Made by a program: the position numbers and the translations under genes
Notes under the pieces: generated by a model
What the model was told of the DNA's origin: nothing
The model's input: the letters and a program-made list of their open reading frames with translations, nothing else
Database searches by the model: none
Assembly: GCF_001544495.1 (NCBI RefSeq)
Contig: NZ_FCNZ02000017.1
Location: 83,617-147,616 of the forward strand
DNA: 64,000 nt
Origin: Caballeronia telluris
GTDB taxonomy: Bacteria; Pseudomonadota; Gammaproteobacteria; Burkholderiales; Burkholderiaceae
Reading direction: 5' to 3'
Part shown: in pieces, positions 27,471 through 36,000 of the stretch
Position numbering within the stretch: the stretch's first letter is position 1
How the letters are laid out: each line of letters begins with the position of its first letter

Positions 27471-27493
27471 AATCCGTGCGATCGTAACGAATT
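27471..27493 (+). promoter_or_regulatory. hipBA operator copy 2 (degenerate)
   Basis: The site starts AATCCGTGCGATCG and continues TAACGAATT. It starts exactly 50 bases after copy 1 and keeps its left half, but the right GGAT half is lost. Confidence 0.5.
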
Positions 27494-27568
27494 CATGCAA
27501 TATTCGAGGCTCATCAAAAAAACCCGCTGATCGAATGGATAAATTGCAAACCGTGTCGAACGGCTGCT

Positions 27569-27592
27569 ATGATCCTTGCGATCACACGGATT
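27569..27592 (-). promoter_or_regulatory. hipBA operator copy 3 (inverted)
   Basis: On the minus strand it reads AATCCGTGTGATCG then CAAGGATCAT, an ATCC-N12-GGAT dyad. It ends 7 bases before the hipB-type ATG, so bound protein would block initiation. Confidence 0.65.
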
Positions 27593-27598
27593 CAATCC

Positions 27599-27913
27599 AT
27601 GAAAATTGATCTCATCGAATCGCATGACATCGGCGTCGCAGTGCGCGCCGCGCGCAAAGCCCAGCGTCTGCGTCAGGACGACGCCGCAGGCAGCATCGGC
27701 GTGAGCGAGAGCTTTCTCGGCAAAGTCGAAAAAGGCGCGGAAAGCGTGCACTGGGGCAAACTTTTTCAGGTGCTGGAAGGGCTGGGCGTGCGTGTGAGCG
27801 TCGATATTCCTGACGCCGCCGCCGAACTCTTCGCAGGCGAGGAGCAAAAGCGCTATGCCCGCGTCGAGCGCGCGGAAAAGCGCAAGGCGGCGCGGGAGCG
27901 AACGGATGGCTGA
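27599..27913 (+). CDS. hipB: HipB-like antitoxin (Xre-type HTH)
   Basis: A 104-residue DNA-binding antitoxin. The Xre helix-turn-helix spans about residues 14-70 (AVRAARKAQRLRQDDAA then GSIGVSESFLGKVEKG, then KLFQVLEGLGVRVSVDIP), and the C-terminal 30 residues are charged and helical. It should bind its own operators and neutralise the HipA-like kinase. ATG at 27599 is preferred because the preceding in-frame codons lie inside operator copy 3. Its stop overlaps the hipA-type start by 8 bases, so translation is coupled. There are three operator copies upstream. Confidence 0.85.
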   Translation: MKIDLIESHDIGVAVRAARKAQRLRQDDAAGSIGVSESFLGKVEKGAESVHWGKLFQVLEGLGVRVSVDIPDAAAELFAGEEQKRYARVERAEKRKAARERTDG

Positions 27914-29261
27914 ACAGCAGCAAGCCGAAGGCACGGCCGCGCGCACCGCCGGACGCCGCCTGATCGCGAGCATCAACGACGTCGTCGTCGGCACGCTCGT
28001 CGCCGACGACGACATCTGGTCCTTCACCTATCTCCCGGCATGGCGCGAGCGCGCGGACAACTACGCGCTGAGCCCGGCGCTGCCGCTCGCCGACGAAACC
28101 TGTCGCGACGGCAGCACGCGTCGCCCGGTCCAGTGGTACTTCGACAACCTGCTGCCCGAAGAGGGCCAGCGCACGCTGCTCGCCCGTGACGCCGCGATCC
28201 GCAACGAAGCCGACGCCTTCGCGCTGCTCGCGCATTACGGCGCGGAATCGGCGGGATCGGTCACGCTTTATCCGCCGGGCGCGCCGCCAGAGAGCGCGAT
28301 CGCCGAACGCCGCCTCACCGACGACGCCTTGCAGGCGCGCATCGAAGCGTTGCCGCGCGTGCCGCTCACGCACGACGCGTTAAAGCGGATGTCGCTCGCG
28401 GGCGCGCAGCACAAACTCGCCGTCGTCCTGCGCGGCAACGAACTGTTCGAGCCGGCCGGTCAAACGCCGTCGACGCACATCCTCAAGCCGAACCATCAGG
28501 ACACCGACGACTATCCGCATTCCGTCATCAACGAATGGTTCGTAATGAAGCTCGCGGCGAAGATGCGGCTCGACGTGCCGGCGGTGCATCGGCGCTATGT
28601 GCCGTCGCCGGTGTATCTCGTCGACCGTTTCGATCGCGAGAAGCGCGAGGGCGCCTGGCGCCGCCGCCATTCGATCGACGCCTGCCAGTTGCTCGATCTC
28701 GCGCGCACCTTCAAGTACGAGCAGGGCAGCGTCGCGCAACTTGCGGCGATCGCGGCGCGCTGCCGCAATCAGGCGTCCGCGCGCACGCGGCTCTTTTCGT
28801 GGCTCGTGTTCAACGTGCTGGTCGGCAACTCGGACGCGCATCTGAAGAATCTGAGCTTTCTCGTCTCGCACGACGGTATCCAGCTCGCGCCGTTCTACGA
28901 CCTGTTGAGCGTCGCCGCGTACGGCACGCCGTCTTATCAAAAGAGCGACTGGCCCGCGCGGGCGTCGTTCGCGTGGGACGTGCTCGACGCGCGCCACTAC
29001 GTCGACTTCGACCGCGCGCTGATGCTGCGCGCCGCCGACGTGCTCGGCATCGCGCGCAAGACGGCCGAACGGCTGCTCGATGCGCTCGTCGACGGCATCG
29101 TGAAGGCGGCCGCGGACCTGTACGCGCAAGTCGAAGAGGAGAACGCCGTGCTGCTCGGCGGCAATCCAGCGCTCGCCGCGACGCTCGGCGGCGAATTGAC
29201 GTGCCTGCGCGTGATCCGTCATACGATCATCGCGGACATGGTGAAGAAGCTCGCCAAATAG
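27906..29261 (+). CDS. hipA: HipA-like toxin, Ser/Thr protein kinase
   Basis: A 451-residue toxin kinase; E. coli HipA phosphorylates glutamyl-tRNA synthetase and causes growth arrest. Motifs match the HipA fold: SLAGAQHKLAV (about 163, with the auto-phosphorylation-region Ser), STHILKPN (about 189-195, Lys194 for ATP), VFNVLVGNSDAHLKNLSF (Asp310 catalytic), and FYDLLSVAAYGT (Asp332, metal binding). The start at 27906 overlaps the hipB-type gene. All expected kinase residues are present, so the toxin looks intact. The pair sits between clpB and yidB, both housekeeping genes. Confidence 0.9.
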   Translation: MAEQQQAEGTAARTAGRRLIASINDVVVGTLVADDDIWSFTYLPAWRERADNYALSPALPLADETCRDGSTRRPVQWYFDNLLPEEGQRTLLARDAAIRNEADAFALLAHYGAESAGSVTLYPPGAPPESAIAERRLTDDALQARIEALPRVPLTHDALKRMSLAGAQHKLAVVLRGNELFEPAGQTPSTHILKPNHQDTDDYPHSVINEWFVMKLAAKMRLDVPAVHRRYVPSPVYLVDRFDREKREGAWRRRHSIDACQLLDLARTFKYEQGSVAQLAAIAARCRNQASARTRLFSWLVFNVLVGNSDAHLKNLSFLVSHDGIQLAPFYDLLSVAAYGTPSYQKSDWPARASFAWDVLDARHYVDFDRALMLRAADVLGIARKTAERLLDALVDGIVKAAADLYAQVEEENAVLLGGNPALAATLGGELTCLRVIRHTIIADMVKKLAK

Positions 29262-29321
29262 AAACGCCGCCGGCGCTTGTCGCGCGGGCGGCGTCGTGCA
29301 GGCATCGAAACGAACGCGTGC

Positions 29322-29768
29322 TCAGGCGTTCTTGTCGCCTTCGCTCTTGCCGAAGAGGCCCGCCAGGCCGCCGAGCGAACCCAGCACGCTGGTCAGGTCC
29401 AGCTTGCCTTCGGGGGGCACTTCGCCGTTGGGCGTCGCGCGATCGACGAGGTTCGGCAGCACGGCCGCCAGCATGCCCGACAACTGATCGCCCGACACGC
29501 CGGCCTTCTGCGCCAGCGCGCCCACTTGCTCGTTGCCGAGCACGTTGGTCACGGTATCGGGGCTGATCGGCTTGTTCTCGCCGGTGCCGATCCACGAGGA
29601 GATGACGTCGCCCGCACCGTGTTCGTGAAAGCGCTGGATCAGGCCGGAGAGGCCGCCCGGCTGGTTGTTGATGAATTCCATTGCCACGGCGATCAGGGCG
29701 GAGGAACCGCCGCCGCCTTCAGGCGACGATTTGCCGAGGGAAGATGCGAGGGAATCGAGTAGGCTCAT
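29322..29768 (-). CDS. yidB: YidB-family protein (DUF937)
   Basis: A 148-residue YidB-family protein of unknown function. The start SLLDSLASSLGKSS, the central NNQPGGLSGLIQRFHEHGAG (about residue 35), VISSWIGTGENKPISPD (about 55), and SGDQLSGMLAAVLPNLVDRA (about 92) are family features. No signal peptide or membrane helix is obvious. It converges with the hipA-type gene, 60 bases away. Confidence 0.85.
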   Translation of the reverse strand: MSLLDSLASSLGKSSPEGGGGSSALIAVAMEFINNQPGGLSGLIQRFHEHGAGDVISSWIGTGENKPISPDTVTNVLGNEQVGALAQKAGVSGDQLSGMLAAVLPNLVDRATPNGEVPPEGKLDLTSVLGSLGGLAGLFGKSEGDKNA

Positions 29769-30025
29769 GGCTGTCTCATTACGAGGTGACGCGGGTTGGA
29801 TGCCGCCGCGACGCCGCGTGCGGATCGCGCACGCGAGGTCGCAGCGGGAGGCGCCGTCCGCGCGCGGACGACGAAAATGATGCTGCTGCGCGGTCGCTGC
29901 TCGCCGATTGAACGATCCGGCTTCGCGAGCCGCGCACCTCGGTATCGAGTGCCGGCCCGCTGATTGGTTCGATTCGATTCGAAGCGCTTGCAGTTCGCTG
30001 TTGAGGGTCCGTCGATGCTGTCGCG

Positions 30026-30595
30026 TTACTGGCTCGCGGCTGCGGCGCTCGCGGCCTTGTCCTTTTTCTTCTTCGACTTGGACGGCTTTGCGTCGCTCGC
30101 ACCCGAAGCGGCGTCGGCGGCGGCAGCCTTTTCCTTCTTCGATGCCTTGGTCGCCTTCGTGCCCGATGCGGCCGGCGCGTTTGCCGGCGCGGTCGCTGGC
30201 GTGGTCGCGGTCGTTGCGGCGGGCGAGGTCGCGGCGGTCGCCGCTGTCGACGATTTGACCGTCGAGTTCGACGCAGCCGCGCCCGTCGTGGACGAAGGAC
30301 GCGTCGCGGTCTTGCCGGTCGGCGGCGCGGACGAACCGCCGACGGTCAGGCCCGCCGTCTCCAGGTTAGCGACGGACTTCGTGCCCAGTCCCTTGACGCG
30401 GGTGGCGAGGTCGTCGGCGTCCTTGTATGGACCGTTTTTCGTGCGTTCGTCGATGATCGCCTTCGACTTCACGGGCCCGAGGCCCTTGACGGACTCGAGC
30501 GCCGCCTGATCGGCGGTGTTCACATCGACGGCCGCGAACGCGGCGCCGATCGACAGCATGATTGCAACCCACAACATCAGAAGCTTTTTCAGCAT
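30026..30595 (-). CDS. ComEA-like helix-hairpin-helix protein with long basic tail
   Basis: A 189-residue exported protein. The signal peptide (LKKLLMLWVAIMLSIGAAFA) is followed by a ComEA-type helix-hairpin-helix domain at about 22-85 (VDVNTADQAALESVKGLGPV then KSKAIIDER, and FDDLATRVKGLG-like TRVKGLGTKSVANLE). ComEA domains bind double-stranded DNA and help draw it into the periplasm. The C-terminal 100 residues are low-complexity Thr/Ala/Ser-rich and end in a Lys-rich segment, suggesting an unstructured nucleic-acid-binding tail. ATG at 30595 has GGAG 8 bases upstream. No other competence genes are nearby, so the role is inferred only. Confidence 0.8.
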   Translation of the reverse strand: MLKKLLMLWVAIMLSIGAAFAAVDVNTADQAALESVKGLGPVKSKAIIDERTKNGPYKDADDLATRVKGLGTKSVANLETAGLTVGGSSAPPTGKTATRPSSTTGAAASNSTVKSSTAATAATSPAATTATTPATAPANAPAASGTKATKASKKEKAAAADAASGASDAKPSKSKKKKDKAASAAAASQ

Positions 30596-30825
30596 GACAG
30601 GCACTCCAGAAAGAGAGAGCTAGATTGAAAGTCGGGCGGGCGAAGTCGATCGGTGCCGTTAAGCATAGGATAAAAACCGTCCCGGACGATAACCGGCCGC
30701 ATTCTGCCTGACCATCGGGCCGGCATCGCGCGGACGCACAATATTTAACGTTACCGACGCACGACGGGATGACGTGTCCACGACGACGACACCAAAACTT
30801 CGTGCTCCCGATGTTCTTTGCGCCG

Positions 30826-33069
30826 TCATTGCGCCGGATTTGCCGGGGAACTGGCGGATCGTGACGGATCGCGCAACGGCTTTTTCGTCGCTTGCGGCGT
30901 TTTCGCGAATGCGCCGCGCACTTCGAAACCGACGTGGTCGACCACGGCGCCGTTGACGTCGACGAGTTCGAGCGTGTGCCGTCCGGGCCACGGCAGCCAC
31001 GCGATGCGCGATGTCCGCGCGAGCCGGCGGCCGTCGAGTTGCCAGGCCGTCGCGTCGTGCGCGCCGCCCGCGCGCTCGAACCAGACGCGCTGCGCGCTCG
31101 CGGGGATGTCGGGATCGAGTGCGAAGATGGTGCCGTCGGTGGGCGAGCCGATCTTCGGCGCACCGCGATTTGATGCCGGCGCTCCGGCTGTCGCGGAAAG
31201 CGCGATGGTCGTCATCTGCGTGCCGCGCACGAACCAGTCGTCGCGCGCCGGCTCGATGCCGTCCTGATACGCGATGCGCGTTTTCACGACGCCTTCGGGC
31301 GCAGCCGGTTCGCGGCTCGCCGTCCTTCGATGCAGGTAGTTGATTAGCGCGGCCCAGACGGGCGCGGCGCCCGTGACGCCGGAGACGTCCCACATCGGCG
31401 CGCCGTCCGCGTTGCCGACCCATACGCCCACCGTGTAGCGCGACGAAAAACCGATCGCCCAGTTGTCGCGCATGTCCTTGCTGGTGCCGGTCTTCACGGC
31501 GCTGAAAAAGCGCGTCGCAAGCACGCTGTCGAAGCCGAATGTTCGCGTGCGCGCGTTGTTGTCGGCGAGGATGTTGGTGACGATGAAGCTCGCTTGCGGG
31601 CTGAACACGCGCGTGCCCGGCGCCGGCGCCGCTTGGCTTGCGATGTCGCGCGTCGAGCCGGCGACGCCGCCGTTCGCGAGCGCGCGATACGCATTGGTGA
31701 GCGACCACAGCGACACGTCCGCGCTGCCGAGCGCGAGGCTGAAGCCGTAGTAGTCGCCGGCCTCCGTGAGCGGCAGGCCGAGCGCCACGAGCGTTTTCGC
31801 GAAACGATGCGGCGTGACCATCACGAGCGCGCGCACGGCCGGCACGTTCAGCGACGAGCCGAGCGCCGTGCGCACGCTCACCCAGCCCTTGAAGTCGTGA
31901 TCGTAGTTCTGCGGAATGTAAAGACCGCCGCCGGTGGCGAGATCGAGCGGGGCGTCGTTGAGCAGCGTGGCCGCGGTCAGCCGCTTCTCGTCGATGGCTT
32001 GCGCGTAGAGAAACGGCTTGAGCGTCGAGCCGGCCTGCCGCGCGGCGAGCACCGCATCGACTTCCGGCGCGTTCGAGAAACCGCCCGCCGATCCGACCCA
32101 CGCCAGCACGTCGCCGCTGCGGTTGTCGATGACGATCGCCGCGCCATCGTGGACATTGCGCGGCGCCGCACGCGCGTTCAGCTCGGTCAGCGTGCGCGAC
32201 AGTGTGTCGCGTGCGAAGCGTTGCAGCCGTGCATCGAGCGTGGATGGCACGCGCGCGCCCGCCGCCGGATGCATTTCGCCCGCGACGCGCCGCGCGAAAT
32301 GCGGCGCGAGCGCGTCGTAGTCGGAAGACAGCGCGGGCGCGGAGGCGGTGCGCGTGAGCGTCAACTGCACGTAGCTTTCGACGTTCGCGCAGTCTTCGCG
32401 CGCGCGCATGTCGCGCAGGATCGCGCAGGCACGCGCCGCGACCTTCGCGTAAGGCGCGTTCGGCGCGCGCACGAGCGCGGCGGCGAGCGCCGCCTCGCGT
32501 TCGTTCAGCCCGGAAGGCGCCTTGCCGAACAAGGTCTGCGAAAGCGCCGACAAGCCGACGATCTCGCCGCGAAACGGCACGAGATTTAGATACGCCTCGA
32601 GAATCTGATCCTTGCGCCACGCGTGATCGAGCCACAGCGCGCCGACCGTCTGCTCCGCCTTTTCGCCGACGGAGCGTCGCCCGGGCCGGCGGCCTTCGTC
32701 GTCGATGAGGGTGGTGAGCTGCATCGTGACCGTCGATGCGCCGCGCGTTTTCGTGTTCCACAGGTTCGCCCACGCGGCCGCCGCGGCACCGCGCCAGTCG
32801 ACGCCGCCATGCTCGTAGAAGCGCTTGTCCTCCGACACGACGATCGCCTCGCGCAATGCCGGCGAGATGTCCGCGAGCGCGACCCAGTCGCCGCGCCGCG
32901 CCGATTTGTCGATGCGAACGCGCTGCAGCGGAACGCCTTCGCGGTCGAGCAGCACCCAGTCGGAACTGCGCCAGTTGGCGCGCACTTCATCGAAGCTCGG
33001 ATACGCGTGCGCGTTCATCGCGAACACGCACGCGATGCAGCCGATGACGAGGCGCGCGGCGCGTTTCAT
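30826..33069 (-). CDS. pbpC: Penicillin-binding protein 1C
   Basis: A bifunctional peptidoglycan synthase, 747 residues, with one N-terminal membrane anchor. The glycosyltransferase (GT51) domain shows SEDKRFYEHGGVDW (Glu80 catalytic) and SQTLFGKA-type GT motifs. The transpeptidase has STLK (Ser348 nucleophile), SLN (406-408) and KTGTS (526-530). The C-terminal ~85 residues fit the BiPBP_C domain of PbpC (LALDPDIPASAQRVWFERAG-like segment with ALDPDIP). It follows the alpha-2-macroglobulin gene after 4 bases, the standard bacterial pairing in which the macroglobulin traps proteases and PbpC repairs the wall. Confidence 0.93.
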   Translation of the reverse strand: MKRAARLVIGCIACVFAMNAHAYPSFDEVRANWRSSDWVLLDREGVPLQRVRIDKSARRGDWVALADISPALREAIVVSEDKRFYEHGGVDWRGAAAAAWANLWNTKTRGASTVTMQLTTLIDDEGRRPGRRSVGEKAEQTVGALWLDHAWRKDQILEAYLNLVPFRGEIVGLSALSQTLFGKAPSGLNEREAALAAALVRAPNAPYAKVAARACAILRDMRAREDCANVESYVQLTLTRTASAPALSSDYDALAPHFARRVAGEMHPAAGARVPSTLDARLQRFARDTLSRTLTELNARAAPRNVHDGAAIVIDNRSGDVLAWVGSAGGFSNAPEVDAVLAARQAGSTLKPFLYAQAIDEKRLTAATLLNDAPLDLATGGGLYIPQNYDHDFKGWVSVRTALGSSLNVPAVRALVMVTPHRFAKTLVALGLPLTEAGDYYGFSLALGSADVSLWSLTNAYRALANGGVAGSTRDIASQAAPAPGTRVFSPQASFIVTNILADNNARTRTFGFDSVLATRFFSAVKTGTSKDMRDNWAIGFSSRYTVGVWVGNADGAPMWDVSGVTGAAPVWAALINYLHRRTASREPAAPEGVVKTRIAYQDGIEPARDDWFVRGTQMTTIALSATAGAPASNRGAPKIGSPTDGTIFALDPDIPASAQRVWFERAGGAHDATAWQLDGRRLARTSRIAWLPWPGRHTLELVDVNGAVVDHVGFEVRGAFAKTPQATKKPLRDPSRSASSPANPAQ

Positions 33070-33073
33070 CGCG

Positions 33074-36000
33074 TCACTTCGCCGCGACCGGCTTCACGAC
33101 CATCGGCGCATTCGGCAGCGCGCCGAAGGACGAGGGCGCATAAAGCGCTTCGACGCGCGTCGGCGGCAAGCCGAACGTGCCGACGCTGTTCAGCCGCACC
33201 GTGTATTCGACTTGCAGCTTGCCCTTCGGCAGATAGTCGTAATACGCGCGATAGCCGTCGAAGCCGCGCTCCACGAACGCGGGCCACGCGCCGTCGCGCT
33301 TTTCTCCTTCGGTCGCGGCGTCCGAATCGCGGCCGAGCCCCGAGCCGAGGATCGTCGCGCCGGCCGGAACCGGATCGTTGACGACGACCCAGGTCATGTC
33401 GCTTTGCGCATCGATGTCGAGGCGCACGCGCACGATGTCGCCGCGCGTGAATGCGCCCTTGACCGCCGGATCGACCGGGGTGACGGTCTTCGTGATGCGA
33501 TAGCCCGCCGCGAACGGCGCCTTCAGCGCGACCGCCGCGAGACTTTCGATGGTCGCCCACGGCTTGCCGCTGCCTTCCTGCGCGAGCGTGAGCGCGCCGC
33601 TCGTCCACGGCAGCGTGGCGCTGGCGGCCGGCGGCGGCGCGGGCCATGTCACCGTTTTCTCATTCGAGCCGAGCTGGATCTTCGTCTGCCCGCTGACCGG
33701 CGTGCTCTCGAACACGCGCGAGAAGCGCCCGACGGCGAGCGTGCCCCAGAGATTCGCGGTCGTGGTTTGCCAGGCGCCGTTCTTCTGCATCGCGATGAGG
33801 CCGCCGACGAGACGCGGCATCTCGTCCTTCCAGCCGGGGGCGTCGGCGAAGAGGAGCGCGGTGCGCGCCGCGTTCGATTCGGTGCCGGTCATGAGCCAGT
33901 AGAGATCGTCGTCGCGTTCGGTCGAGAACGTGAGGCGCGTGCCCTGATAGGTGAGCCGCGCGCGCAGGATCTGCTCGACCTGCGCGCGCTTCTCGTCGCG
34001 ACCGGCGATGCCTTCGACGCGCGACAGGATCGCGTAGTAGTCGAGCAGCGCGGAGGTCGGCCACTGATTTGGCGCGATCGTAATCGAACTGAGCATGCGC
34101 GGTTGCGCCATTCCGTAGCGCGACAGCGCCTCGATGGCCGCGAGCTTGCGCAGATCGAGATCCTGGCGCGGCGCCCAGAAATCACGCTGAAGCTTGCCTT
34201 CGACGAAATTGACGAGACCCGACGTGAGCTTGCCGCGAAGGTCGTCGGGCAGCGCAAAGCGGCGGTCGGCCTTCGCCGCTTCGTCCGACACGGCGAGCAA
34301 GTACGCCGACAGCGTCGGGCTGCCGGTCGGCCGCTCGTCGTCAGCGGGCGGGAAGTAGTTCGCGAGGCCGTCGCGGTCCAGATACGACGGCATGCGCGCG
34401 ATCACGGTTTGCCACTGCGCGGCATCCGCGAGACCGAGCGCGCGCGAGGTCTGCTGTTCGAGACAACTGTACGGATAGCGCTCGAACCAGCGACGCACCC
34501 CGGGCAGGCCGTCGGCGAGCTTCGGTTGCAGCGATACCGCGACGCCGCCGCGAATCGTGCCGTCGCTCGACGCGCTGGCGTCGGCGGGCGGCGCGACGGG
34601 CAGCGTGAGCGTGCCGTCGACTTGCGTGATGGTCGCCTGCTGGACCGTCACGGGAATCGCCGCCGTGACGCGCTGCGTCAGTTTCACCGCATCGCTCGCT
34701 TTCGCTCCGCCTTGCTCGACCGCGCTCACATTCCAGGCAAGCGCGGCCGACGACGCAGCGGCGCCGAGCACATCGGGCGCCGTCACGTCCCACGCGACTT
34801 CCTGCGACGAATCCGGCGCGAGATCAATCGTGCGCGCGTCCAGCGTGAGCCCCGGAACGCGCGGCGTCACGACGACCTGCATCTTGCGCGCGGTCGTGTT
34901 GCGCAGCGTGAACTGCGCGGGGAACGCATCGCCGACGCGCACGAGCGGCGGCAGTCCCGAAATCAGTTGCAAGTCCTGCGTGCTGCGGATCGACGCGCTG
35001 CCGCTGCCAAATTGCCCCCCGCCGACCGTCGCGATCGCGACGATCCTAAAGCTCGTCAGCGCGTCGTTCAGCGGCACGTCGACCGACGCTTCGCCGTTCG
35101 CATCGAGCGTCACGCGCGGGTTCCACAACAGCAGCGTGTCGAAGAGTTCGCGCGTCGCACTGTGCCCGCCGCCGCCGCCCGCCGGCACCGCCTTGCGCCC
35201 GAAATGCCGGCGCCCGACGATCTCCATCTGCGCCGTCGCGGTCTCGACGCCGTACGCGCGCCGTTGCAGCATCGCGTCGAGCACGTCCCAGCTTCGGTTC
35301 GGCATCAGTTCGAGCAACGCCTCGTCGACGGCGGCGAGCGCGATCTGCGTGCCCGCCGGCGCCGGTTTGCCGCCCGGCAGGGCCACGCGCACCTTGACGT
35401 GCGCCTTCGAGCGCACCGCGTAGGACTTCGCATCGGGCGTCACCGTGACGGCGAGCCGGTGCGCCGCCGTGCCGACCTTGATCTCGGCGAGACCGTAGCG
35501 GAACGCGGGCTTGGAGAGATCGACGAGCGGCGTCGGCGCTTCGTACTGACGGCCTTCGTACCAGAAGGCGCGCGCCCATTCGACCGGCGCCTTCCAGCCC
35601 CAGGTGAAGAACGAGTACCACGGCACTTCGTGAATCCGTCCGCGCAGCGCGAGCACCGACACATACACGTTCGGCCCCCACGATTCCTGCACTTTGAGGT
35701 CGATGGTCGGGTCCTTGCCGTTCAGTTCGACGACCCGCGTCTCGACCACGCCCTCGCGTTCCACCGCGACGAGCGCGGTCGCGAAGCGAAACGGCATGCG
35801 TACCTGAAAGCGGGCGGTTTCGCCGGGCTCGTAGCTCGGCTTTTCGGGCAGCACGTCGATGCGGTCGGTGTTTTCGCCGCCGAACCACAGTTCGTCCTCG
35901 CGCGTGACCCAGACCGACGTGGTCGCATTGGCCGCGCGGCCGTCGCCGTCCTTGACGACCGCGATCAGATCGACGTTGCCCGCGTCCTTGAGTTTCGCGT

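Noticed and set aside
29940..29990. GGTTCGATTCGATTCGAA resembling a tRNA T-arm
   Set aside because: No cloverleaf, acceptor stem or anticodon arm can be formed around it.
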